Origin: Gemmobacter lutimaris
Lineage (GTDB): Bacteria; Pseudomonadota; Alphaproteobacteria; Rhodobacterales; Rhodobacteraceae
Direction: 5' to 3'
Assembly: GCF_003570715.1 (NCBI RefSeq)
Contig: NZ_QXXQ01000008.1
Coordinates: 1-64,000 of the forward strand
DNA length: 64,000 nt
This document shows positions 18,840-26,443 of this stretch, one piece after another; the stretch's first letter is position 1; every line of letters starts with the position of its first letter. The translations under genes were made by a program, and so were the position numbers. Under the pieces are notes generated by a model. It saw nothing but the letters and a program-made list of their open reading frames with translations. It made no database searches and was not told the DNA's origin.

Positions 18840-19666
18840 GGCGCGGCCCCGGCGCGGGTGGCGGCCAGCCGCTCGGTCGCATCCAGCAGCGCGGGCAAGC
18901 CACAGACCCAGTCGTTTTCCTCAAGCACCGTCTGCCCGCCGGTCAACGCGGCAAGGGCGGGGTGGTGCAGCACTTCTTCGGCGCGCGAGGCGCCGGGATA
19001 GGGATCACCCGCGATAACCAGATCGGGATCAGCCATCACCAGCGCCTCCAGCGGCAGGAAGCCCCCCATGGGCATCCCCAGATCCTCGGCCAGATGGTGA
19101 TAGCCTGCGCGTTCAATGATCTCGCCCGCGAGGCTGCGGCTGCCCGAGGCATAGCCATTGGCGGCGAAGGTCGCGGCGGTGGGACGTTGTGCAGGCACCG
19201 GCGGCAGATGCGCCAGACGGGCATCGAAATCGGCCAGCATGGTCTCCGAGGCCGCCTCGCGGCCCAGCACACGCCCCATGTCCAGCATGCCCTGCCGCAC
19301 ATCGGCGATGGAACTTGCGGGCGGGAAGGTGACCACGCGTATACCCAGCCGTTCCAGCATGGACACCGTGGCGCGCGCTGTATAAGCGCCCGCCAGCACC
19401 AGATCGGGTTTCATCAGGTAAACCTCTTCCGCCAGCCCCTGATTGGCGGGAAAGGCCAGCGCGGCCTCGACCATGGTCGAAGACCGCGGGTCTTGCGCCA
19501 GATCGGAGACGGAAATCAACTGGCCCGGCGCTGCCAGCAGCATCGCAAGCTGATCGGTGCAAAGGTTGATTGAAACCACACGCCGGGGCGCCTCTGACCC
19601 CGCCGCAACCGGACCGGCAAGAACCGGACCGGCCAGCAGCAAAAGCAGCAAAAGCTGCCTTACCAT
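18836..19666 (-). CDS. btuF: corrinoid ABC transporter periplasmic binding protein
   Basis: 276 residues from the ATG at 19666, which has GGAGG five bases upstream; a longer in-frame start (19687) would lie deeper inside btuB. A Sec signal peptide (VRQLLLLLLLAGPVLAGPVAAG) precedes the mature class III binding fold: RRVVSINLCTDQLAMLL, LMKPDLVLAGAYTA and a long linker helix. It catches corrinoids in the periplasm for BtuCD. The gene overlaps the last seven bases of btuB. Confidence 0.9.
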   Translation of the reverse strand: MVRQLLLLLLLAGPVLAGPVAAGSEAPRRVVSINLCTDQLAMLLAAPGQLISVSDLAQDPRSSTMVEAALAFPANQGLAEEVYLMKPDLVLAGAYTARATVSMLERLGIRVVTFPPASSIADVRQGMLDMGRVLGREAASETMLADFDARLAHLPPVPAQRPTAATFAANGYASGSRSLAGEIIERAGYHHLAEDLGMPMGGFLPLEALVMADPDLVIAGDPYPGASRAEEVLHHPALAALTGGQTVLEENDWVCGLPALLDATERLAATRAGAAP

Positions 19667-21546
19667 TTCGCCTCCAGCCCCAGCCACGCGGTGCGACCCT
19701 GCGTCGCGTAGCCCCAGGTTTCGACGTTCTTGCGGTCAAAGATGTTGGTCACACGGCCGGTCAACTGGACAGCATCCGTCAGATCATAGCGCGCAGCCAC
19801 GTTGACCGTGGTGAAAACCGGCGTCTTTCGGGTGGCATAGGCGCCCCAGTATTCGGTGCTGTAGTTGCCCGCTGCATAGCGCACGTCCGCCGTGACCGAT
19901 CCACGGCCGCCGAAGGTCTGCAAGGTGCCGGAAAGGCCGACCTCATGCCGGGGGCGCAGGATCTCGACCGAGCCATCGGGGTTCTTCGCGTCCAGATAGG
20001 TGTAGTTCATCGCCAGCGTCAGCGTGTCGGTCGCTTGCAGGCGGCCACTGATCTCCACCCCCTGACGCGGGCTTTTGCCCGGCTGGTTGACATAGGTCGC
20101 CCGGCCCGAGCCATCGGCGGCCGCGCCATAGGCATAGGTGATCTCGTCCTCCAGTTTCTCGTTGAAATAGGTGACGTCGATCAGGCCGCGCCCGCCCAGA
20201 ACCTCGGCCTCGATCCCCAGATCGAAGCCGGTGTTGCGCTCGGGCGCCAGACGGGGATTGCCCAGCGTGTAGCTGTCATCGGCATAAAGTTCGTAATAGG
20301 ACGGGTTGACCGAGGCGCGGCCGGCAGAGGCGTGAACGCGCAGACCGGTATCCGGCACGCGCCACGACAGACCGATGTTCCAGCTTGTGAAATCCTCGAA
20401 GGTCTTGTTGTTGTCGCGGCGGATACCGGCCTGAATGTCCAGCCCGTTGTCAAGGAAGCCGCGATATTCCAGCGCAACCGAGGTCATACCGCGCTTGTAG
20501 CCCGGCGCGGCCGAGGATTTGTCATCCTCCTTGTCCACCAGCACGTTGAGCAGATGCGCCGCATCCGCCACCTGCTGCCCGTCAAGCGCGTAGCTGAGCC
20601 GGTATTTCAGCTTCTCGGTCTCGCCCCGCGTGGTCGGGCCGCCGTTGAAGCTTTGTTTGAACACGGTATCCTGCCATTCGATCCGATGGCTCATCCGGCC
20701 GTCCAGCATGGCATATTCGGTCCAGAGCGCGCCTGTCGCCTCATCCCGCTTGCTGTAGGGTGCCGGGTCATCGACGACATAGCTGTCGGCATCGGTCGCG
20801 GCCCAGTTTTCGGAATCATAGTCATACCGCTCTTTCGAACGGCGCAGGTTGAAGCCGAGCGTCAGGTCGTCGGTCGCCTGCCAGTCACCCGACAGATTCA
20901 GGGTGCGGCGGCGAAGCCCATCCTTCTCGCCGCCATCCCCCGACTGGTCATAGCCCTTGTCATTGCGGTCCGACAGGCTCAGCTTCAGGCCGCCGCGCGC
21001 GCTGCGCTGCGACAGGAAGGCCGAAGCGGCGGTGCCGTTGCCGAACTCCACGCTACCGCCGTAATGGGTGCCCTCGTCGCCTTTTTTCGTGATGATGTTG
21101 ATCACACCGGCCGAGGCGTTGGATCCGTATGAGGCCGATTGCGGGCCGCGCAGCACCTCGATGCGTTCGATGTCGGCGGTCTCCAGCCCGGTGAAGACAT
21201 ATTCATCGGAACCGGCGCTGGCCTCGATTCCGTCGATCAGCACAAGCGTATGGCTCGCCTCGCCGCCGCGGATACGCACCTGCGTATAGGTGCTGCCCGA
21301 GCCGGTCACCGCGACGCCCGGCAAAGCGCGCAGCGCATCCTGCACCGTGGTAATGCCACGGTCGGCCATTTCTTCCGCATCCAGCACGGTTACGGCGCGG
21401 CCATAGGTTTCGGCGGCAATGCTGGTCAACCCGCCGGAAATGATGATCTCGCCGAGATCGGTCACCTCCTGCGCCATGACAGCGCCGGGTGCCAGCAGGC
21501 AGGTGGTGGCCAGCAGGCCAAGTTGCGACAGTCGTCTGGAACCCAT
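19660..21546 (-). CDS. btuB: TonB-dependent outer-membrane corrinoid receptor BtuB
   Basis: 628 residues from the ATG at 21546, preceded by GGGGAGAA; the frame is open further upstream but that part lies in the leader. A signal peptide ends at GAVMA-QE near residue 24. The plug domain has the TonB-box region near the N-terminus, ALRALPGVAVTGSG and IRGGEASHTLVLIDGIE. The rest is a 22-strand barrel ending in TAWLGLEAKW with the aromatic terminal residue needed for outer-membrane insertion. It takes up corrinoids with energy from TonB. It is the first gene after the cobalamin riboswitch. Confidence 0.95.
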   Translation of the reverse strand: MGSRRLSQLGLLATTCLLAPGAVMAQEVTDLGEIIISGGLTSIAAETYGRAVTVLDAEEMADRGITTVQDALRALPGVAVTGSGSTYTQVRIRGGEASHTLVLIDGIEASAGSDEYVFTGLETADIERIEVLRGPQSASYGSNASAGVINIITKKGDEGTHYGGSVEFGNGTAASAFLSQRSARGGLKLSLSDRNDKGYDQSGDGGEKDGLRRRTLNLSGDWQATDDLTLGFNLRRSKERYDYDSENWAATDADSYVVDDPAPYSKRDEATGALWTEYAMLDGRMSHRIEWQDTVFKQSFNGGPTTRGETEKLKYRLSYALDGQQVADAAHLLNVLVDKEDDKSSAAPGYKRGMTSVALEYRGFLDNGLDIQAGIRRDNNKTFEDFTSWNIGLSWRVPDTGLRVHASAGRASVNPSYYELYADDSYTLGNPRLAPERNTGFDLGIEAEVLGGRGLIDVTYFNEKLEDEITYAYGAAADGSGRATYVNQPGKSPRQGVEISGRLQATDTLTLAMNYTYLDAKNPDGSVEILRPRHEVGLSGTLQTFGGRGSVTADVRYAAGNYSTEYWGAYATRKTPVFTTVNVAARYDLTDAVQLTGRVTNIFDRKNVETWGYATQGRTAWLGLEAKW

Positions 21547-21554
21547 GTTCCGTT

Positions 21555-21579
21555 CTCCCCAGTGGCGGGCGAATGCCCG
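21555..21579 (-). promoter_or_regulatory. btuB ribosome-binding region with hairpin and repeated B12-box decamer
   Basis: On the minus strand, the hairpin CGGGC-ATTC-GCCCG (21579-21566) runs directly into GCCACTGGGG (21566-21557), whose GGGG is part of the btuB Shine-Dalgarno GGGGAG (21560-21555). The same decamer GCCACTGGGG occurs inside the riboswitch (21754-21745). This is the likely expression platform, acting on translation. Confidence 0.5.
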
Positions 21580-21682
21580 ACAGACCCGATATGTCGCAGG
21601 GAAAGCCCCGCAGACAGTGCTTGCTGTCACCGCTGCGGTTCATGCCGCTTCCATGGCGCCCCTCGCGCCCGGAAAGGGTGAT

Positions 21683-21857
21683 CGTCCAAGCAGGTCTCCT
21701 GGCTCGCGGGTCGTAGCGTTGCCGGCCTTCCCGAGGCTTTGCCGCCCCAGTGGCATGATCGACGTCGCTCACCGCTGACAGTTGCGGGGGCAGCTACGGC
21801 CAGAACGCGGGCGTCCCTCCGTATTCCCTTTTCATCCGGCGGGCCGGAACTTGGTCT
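21683..21857 (-). promoter_or_regulatory. cobalamin riboswitch
   Basis: On the minus strand the conserved elements occur in order: CCAAG (P1 5' side, 21854-21850), GAAAAGGGAA (21833-21824), GCTGCCCCCGCAAC (21794-21781), GCGGTGAG, GCCACTGG (21754-21747), GGGAAGGC, GAGCCAGGAGACCTGC (the B12 box, 21705-21690) and CTTGG (P1 3' side, 21690-21686). This is the full consensus of the AdoCbl riboswitch class. Bound cobalamin should turn off the downstream uptake operon btuB to tonB. No strong intrinsic terminator follows, so control is probably at translation. Confidence 0.96.
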
Positions 21858-21863
21858 GCGCGG

Positions 21864-21892
21864 TGTTAGGGCCGGGGCTTGGGCCGAGTCAA
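21864..21892 (-). promoter_or_regulatory. predicted sigma-70 promoter of the corrinoid operon
   Basis: Minus-strand TTGACT (21892-21887), a 17-bp spacer and CTAACA (21869-21864). Transcription would begin near 21857, exactly where the riboswitch's first paired element begins. Confidence 0.7.
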
Positions 21893-22008
21893 GGCCACGT
21901 CTGGGCCTGCCAGCGGATCGCCGGGGTTTGTGGCGTGATCCACGCACCCCGCATGGCTTGACGCCACCGGGCGCAGCGGCAAATCTCGGCCCGCCGGAGG
22001 AGGACCGC

Positions 22009-23295
22009 ATGACCAGACAGGATGACATTGCCGGAATGACGGCTGAAGACCGTGTCTTTCTGACCGGGTTGTTCGAGGCTGCCGTTGCGGCGGCCGATCC
22101 TGCGCTTGCGCTGAAGGCGCATTTGCCATCGCCGCCAAAGGGGCGGACGGTGGTGATCGGCGCAGGCAAGGGAGTGGCGCAGCTTGCGGCGGCGTTCGAG
22201 GCGCTCTGGTCCACGCCGGTCGAAGGGGTGGTCGTCACCCGCTACGGCTACGGTTGCCCGACGCGGCACATCCGGGTGCTGGAGGCTGCGCATCCGGTGC
22301 CCGATGCGGCGGGTCTGGCGGCCAGCGCCGCGCTGTTCGAGGCGGTGAAGGGCCTTACGCCCGACGATCTGGTGGTAGCGCTGGTTTGCGGCGGCGGTTC
22401 GGCGCTGCTGCCCTGCCCGCCGGGCAATCTGACGCTGGAGGACGAGGCGGCGCTGAACCGGGCGCTTCTGGCCTCGGGCGCGCCGATTTCGGTGATGAAC
22501 GCGATCCGCAAGCAGGTGTCGGGCATCAAGGGCGGTCGGCTGGCGGCGGCCTGCCATCCCGCGCGCGTGGTCAGCCTGATTGTGTCGGACGTGCCGGGCG
22601 ATGATCCGGCGCAGGTGGCCAGCGGGCCGACGGTGCCGGACGCGGTGACCCGGGCAGAGGCGCGGGCTTTGGGGACAAGCTGGCGCATCGACCTGCCGCC
22701 GCGCGTGGCGGTGTGGCTGGCTGGTGAAGAAGGCCCGGCCCCCGATCCCGCCGATCCGGTCTTTGCGGGGCATGAGGTGCACGTCATCGCCTCGGCCCGG
22801 CTGTCGCTGGAGGCGGCGGCGGCGACGTCAGAGGCGCAGGGGGTTCCCGCCGTGATCCTGTCGGATGCCATCGAGGGCGAGGCGCGTGATGTCGCCCGCG
22901 TCCATGCTGCCATCGCCCGCGAAGTGGCTTTGCGAGATCGTCCGTTCCGGCGCCCCGTGGTGATCCTGTCGGGCGGCGAAACCACGGTGACGCTGCGCGG
23001 CCAGGGACGGGGCGGGCGCAACAGCGAATTCCTGTTGGCGCTCGCGCTGGCCGCCGAAGGGGTGCCCTTCGCCGCTTTGGCCGCCGATACCGATGGCATC
23101 GACGGGTCCGAGGACAATGCCGGCGCCTTCGCCTCCGCCAGCACCGCAGCCCGTCTGCGCACCACTGGCCACGACCCCGCCGCGCTGTTGGCCGCGAACG
23201 ACGCCTATACCGCCTTCGAGGCGCTGGACGATCTGTTCGCCCCCGGCCCCACCGGCACCAACGTCAACGACTTCCGCGCTATCCTGATCCGCTGA
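22009..23295 (+). CDS. glycerate 2-kinase (GckA/TtuD, MOFRL family)
   Basis: 428 residues from the ATG at 22009, preceded by GGAGGAGG; the frame continues upstream without a ribosome-binding site. The N-terminal DUF4147 domain shows VVIGAGKGVAQLA and VCGGGSALL; the C-terminal MOFRL domain shows GGETTVTLRG-type and ADTDGIDGSEDNAGAF motifs and ends GPTGTNVNDF. The family phosphorylates D-glycerate to 2-phosphoglycerate and was once called hydroxypyruvate reductase TtuD. It would send glycerate from tartronate, serine-cycle or sugar-acid routes to glycolysis. It is 15 bp from the decarboxylase gene, with which it may be co-transcribed. Confidence 0.9.
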   Translation: MTRQDDIAGMTAEDRVFLTGLFEAAVAAADPALALKAHLPSPPKGRTVVIGAGKGVAQLAAAFEALWSTPVEGVVVTRYGYGCPTRHIRVLEAAHPVPDAAGLAASAALFEAVKGLTPDDLVVALVCGGGSALLPCPPGNLTLEDEAALNRALLASGAPISVMNAIRKQVSGIKGGRLAAACHPARVVSLIVSDVPGDDPAQVASGPTVPDAVTRAEARALGTSWRIDLPPRVAVWLAGEEGPAPDPADPVFAGHEVHVIASARLSLEAAAATSEAQGVPAVILSDAIEGEARDVARVHAAIAREVALRDRPFRRPVVILSGGETTVTLRGQGRGGRNSEFLLALALAAEGVPFAALAADTDGIDGSEDNAGAFASASTAARLRTTGHDPAALLAANDAYTAFEALDDLFAPGPTGTNVNDFRAILIR

Positions 23296-23310
23296 CCGCA
23301 AGGAAACCCG

Positions 23311-24708
23311 ATGAACTGGACCGAATTCGCCCGCTGGGGCGCCCGCATCGCCGATTGGGGCGCGCGTTATCATCAGGGCCTGCGCGACCGTCCGGTTCGC
23401 GCCAGCACCCGCCCCGGTGACGTGGCCGCCGCCCTGCCCGCCAGCCCGCCGGAAATGCCCGAGGCGATGGAAACCATCTTCGCCGATTTCGAACAGATCG
23501 TGATGCCCGGTATGACGCACTGGCAGCACCCGCGCTTCTTCGCCTATTTCCCGGCCAATGCCACGCCGCCCTCGATGCTGGCCGAGTTTCTGGCCAGCAC
23601 CGTCGCCGCGCAATGCATGCTGTGGCAGACCTCGCCCGCCGCGACCGAAATGGAGACTGTGATGATGGACTGGCTGCGTCAGTCGGTCGGTCTGCCAGAA
23701 GGATTCAAGGGGGTCATTCAGGACAGCGCCTCGTCCGCCACGCTCGCCGCTGTGCTGACGATGCGGGAGCGCGCACTGGACTGGGCGGGCAATGAACAGG
23801 GCCTGAGCGACCAGCCGCGCCTGCGGGTCTATTGTTCGGGCGAGGTGCATACCTCCATCGACCGGGCGATCTGGATTTCCGGCATCGGGGCCGCGAACCT
23901 CGTCCGCATCCCGACGCAAGGCCCGCGCCGCAGCATGGACCCGGCGGCGCTGGATGCCGCCATCCGTGCCGATCTGGCGGCGGGGCTGCACCCCTGCGGG
24001 GTGATCGCCTGCACCGGCGGCACTGGCACCGGCGCCTGCGACGATATCGCGGCCACGCTTGCGGTGGCGAAGGCGCACGGGCTTTACACCCATATCGATG
24101 CTGCATGGGCCGGTGCGGCGATGATCTGCCCGGAGTTCCGCACGCTCTGGACCGGGATCGAGGGCGCAGATTCCATCGTCTTCAACCCGCATAAATGGCT
24201 GGGCGTGCAATTCGACTGTGCTGCGCATTTTCTGCGCGACCCGGAACCGCTGGTGCGGACGCTGGCGATCCGGCCGGAATACCTGAAGACCCATGGCGCG
24301 GACGGGATCGTCAATTATTCGGAATGGTCGATCCCGCTGGGCCGCCGCTTCCGGGCGCTGAAACTCTGGTTCGTGTTGCGGCACTACGGACTGGACGGGC
24401 TGCGTGCCCGCATCCGCAACCATGTGCGCTGGTCACAGGCGCTGGCAGACCGGCTGCGCGCCGATCCGCGCTTCGAGATCGTGACCGAGCCTGTGCTGTC
24501 ACTGTTTACCTTCCGGCTGAAAGGCGCGGACGAGGCGGCGCAGCAGGCCTTCATCAACAGGATCAATGATGACGGCCGCATCTATGTCACGCAGACGCGG
24601 GTCCAGGATGGGCTGGTGATCCGCTTTCAGGTCGGCCAGCTCGACGCGACCGAGGCCGATGTGGCGACCGCATTCGAGGTGATCACCGCGCTAGCCGGGA
24701 ACGGTTAA
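23311..24708 (+). CDS. PLP-dependent group II amino acid decarboxylase (aromatic type)
   Basis: 465 residues. The PLP lysine is K295 in FNPHKWLGV and the cofactor aspartate is D263 in HIDAAWAGA; MTHWQHPRFFAYFPAN near 68-83 is the characteristic aromatic-L-amino-acid decarboxylase segment. It would release CO2 from an aromatic amino acid such as phenylalanine, tyrosine, tryptophan or DOPA, giving the amine; some relatives instead form phenylacetaldehyde. The two coding frames facing it share its stop region: the convergent SRPBCC gene stops within the same TTAA (24705-24708). The substrate is not certain. Confidence 0.9.
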   Translation: MNWTEFARWGARIADWGARYHQGLRDRPVRASTRPGDVAAALPASPPEMPEAMETIFADFEQIVMPGMTHWQHPRFFAYFPANATPPSMLAEFLASTVAAQCMLWQTSPAATEMETVMMDWLRQSVGLPEGFKGVIQDSASSATLAAVLTMRERALDWAGNEQGLSDQPRLRVYCSGEVHTSIDRAIWISGIGAANLVRIPTQGPRRSMDPAALDAAIRADLAAGLHPCGVIACTGGTGTGACDDIAATLAVAKAHGLYTHIDAAWAGAAMICPEFRTLWTGIEGADSIVFNPHKWLGVQFDCAAHFLRDPEPLVRTLAIRPEYLKTHGADGIVNYSEWSIPLGRRFRALKLWFVLRHYGLDGLRARIRNHVRWSQALADRLRADPRFEIVTEPVLSLFTFRLKGADEAAQQAFINRINDDGRIYVTQTRVQDGLVIRFQVGQLDATEADVATAFEVITALAGNG

Positions 24709-25133
24709 CTCCGTTCCAGAAGGCCCCGGATCAGAAACATCTCGGCCTCGTGGATGCAGCCCATCTGCTCCCATTCCGCATCGGTCTGGGTGGCAAGGCG
24801 CCATGTCAGCAGCGTCACCACGCATTTGTCGGCGCCGATCTTCAGCACCTCACCGGGGATCACCCGCGACATGTTGCGAAACTGCATGGCCTCTTTCGAC
24901 GGGCCGACGTCGTAATCCACCTGAAACCGCGCAGGATCGGCGTTCAGCCGCACCCAGGTTTCCTTGCCCGAAAAGACCGAGGTGCCGACGAACAGCCCCG
25001 GTTCCGTCTCGCGCCGGTTGGCGCTGCCCCAGGCCCACTGGCCCTGCGCGATCCCGTCGGACATGATGGCAAAAGCCACCTCGGCCGGGCGGTTCACCAC
25101 GATGCTGCTGGTGTGACAATGATGATCCTGCAT
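24705..25133 (-). CDS. SRPBCC-fold (START-like) small protein
   Basis: 142 residues from the ATG at 25133, preceded by GGAGGGGGC; a longer frame exists but lacks a ribosome-binding site. The pattern SSIVVNRPAEVAFAIMSDGIAQGQWAWG, a central set of strands and a final helix IHEAEMFLIRGLLER are typical of the SRPBCC ligand-binding fold. It lies 50 bp downstream of the AraC gene on the same strand. Its ligand and role are unknown; it could bind or turn over an aromatic amine-derived compound. Confidence 0.7.
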   Translation of the reverse strand: MQDHHCHTSSIVVNRPAEVAFAIMSDGIAQGQWAWGSANRRETEPGLFVGTSVFSGKETWVRLNADPARFQVDYDVGPSKEAMQFRNMSRVIPGEVLKIGADKCVVTLLTWRLATQTDAEWEQMGCIHEAEMFLIRGLLERS

Positions 25134-25183
25134 GGCGCCCCCTCCTGTTCGCGGGTCAGGCTGCGCAGCACCCGGCCCGCCTG

Positions 25184-26137
25184 TCAAGCATCGCTGGCCT
25201 GCCTGCGCCAGTCAGTCGGGGTCAGGCCGAACAGCGCCTTGAACAGCCGCGAGAACTGCGCCTGATCGGAAAAGCCGAAGCGATAGGCGATCTCGGCCAT
25301 CGGCAGATGCCTTGAGGCCCCGATGATGTCGCGCGCCGCGATCAGCCGTTCCTCGCGGATGAATTGCGAGACGGTCTTGTTGGTATCGCTGAACAACTCA
25401 TGCAGGTAGCGTTTGGAAATGCCGCAGGCATCCGCCACATAATCAGGCGACAGCGCGGTATTCGACAGGTTCTGCCGGATCACCTGTTCCGCCCGCCGCA
25501 GATGCGCGGCCCGAACGGCGGTGCGTACCCCGGCCTCGCCATCATCCATATTGCCTTCCAGCGCCAGCGCCAGAACCTCGACCGCCTGTCGGCCAAGGAT
25601 CGCCGCCGCCCGCGCCTCGGTCACGGGCAGGGCCTGCAACTGCGTCATCATCGCGGTGAACAGCGCGGGCAACCCCTGCCCCGCGTCGATGATCCGCGCG
25701 CAGAACCGATCCGGGTCGCGCAGCTTCTCCGCCAGCATGCGCTTTGAAATCTTGAGCACCGTCAGTTCGTTCGCAGCACCGTAGGAAAAGCGATAGGGCT
25801 CATCCCCGCGTTCAAGGATGAACCCGCCGGGATCACAGCGCACCTGACGGCCAAGCTGATGAAACTCGACCGGGCTCTGGCGCGGGATGGTGACGAGATA
25901 CTCCTCCTCCCGCGTGTGCGAGATGTGGTCGGGCAGGCGTTCATATTGCAACGGCTCGGTGCAGAGCCGCGACAGCGACACTTGCCCCATCTCACGCCGT
26001 TCCAGCGTGCCGGTAAAGCTGCGCGCATCCCGATAGGTCAGGTGCAGTGGGAAATAGGTCTCGGCGATGACACGGTTCCAGTGCGCCGCCCGCTGCGCGG
26101 GGGCCGTCAGGGCCGTGCTGTGGGCAGTGATGTCCAT
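25184..26137 (-). CDS. AraC-family transcriptional regulator
   Basis: 317 residues from the ATG at 26137. The N-terminal part (about 30-185, HLTYRDARSFTGTLERREMGQVSLSRL, HQLGRQVRCDPGGFILERGDEPYRF) is the AraC-binding-like domain found in FeaR/NphR-type regulators of aromatic or amine catabolism. The C-terminal double helix-turn-helix (about 215-312) contains YVADACGISKRYLHELF and IAYRFGFSDQAQFSRLFKALFGLTPTDWRR. It diverges from hyuB and could control hyuB onward, the decarboxylase, or both. It is of the activator type. Confidence 0.9.
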   Translation of the reverse strand: MDITAHSTALTAPAQRAAHWNRVIAETYFPLHLTYRDARSFTGTLERREMGQVSLSRLCTEPLQYERLPDHISHTREEEYLVTIPRQSPVEFHQLGRQVRCDPGGFILERGDEPYRFSYGAANELTVLKISKRMLAEKLRDPDRFCARIIDAGQGLPALFTAMMTQLQALPVTEARAAAILGRQAVEVLALALEGNMDDGEAGVRTAVRAAHLRRAEQVIRQNLSNTALSPDYVADACGISKRYLHELFSDTNKTVSQFIREERLIAARDIIGASRHLPMAEIAYRFGFSDQAQFSRLFKALFGLTPTDWRRQASDA

Positions 26138-26443
26138 GGCGGTCTCCCCGGAGGGCCTGCAAGAATCGCTAATAAGGAAAGCCCTCCGGTTCAAGAAAAT
26201 TTCGCAGACGCCCGCATGGACTGCGCGGAATGACAAAGGGTCATGCGCGGGGCATCAAGCCCCTGCCCATCCCTGCGCCGGTTTGCAAATGATCCCGCGC
26301 CGGGCTGCAAGATCGCCGCCGCATCCCGCGTCATCCTGTCTGTCATCTTGAGAGGCCGGCAAGCGGCCCGGAAACAGGGAGAAGGACAACCGCGCCCCCG
26401 GCGTGCCTGTTTTCGTGGCCGCTTCCCAACGGGAAGGACCGAC
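26138..26443. promoter_or_regulatory. divergent AraC-hyuB intergenic region
   Basis: 306 bp with no gene. CCGGAGGGC (26148-26156) and GCCCTCCGG (26181-26189) are perfect 9-bp arms around a 24-bp AT-richer spacer containing CTAATAAGG, close to the AraC start. This could be a regulator site or a leader hairpin of the araC-type mRNA. The plus-strand part ends with GGGAAGGACC before the hyuB ATG. No clear -35/-10 pair stands out. Confidence 0.45.

Noticed and set aside
14038-19666. Reading the ExbBD-TonB and FecCD-type transporter as an iron-siderophore system
   Set aside because: The operon is led by a full cobalamin riboswitch and contains cbiZ, both specific to corrinoids.
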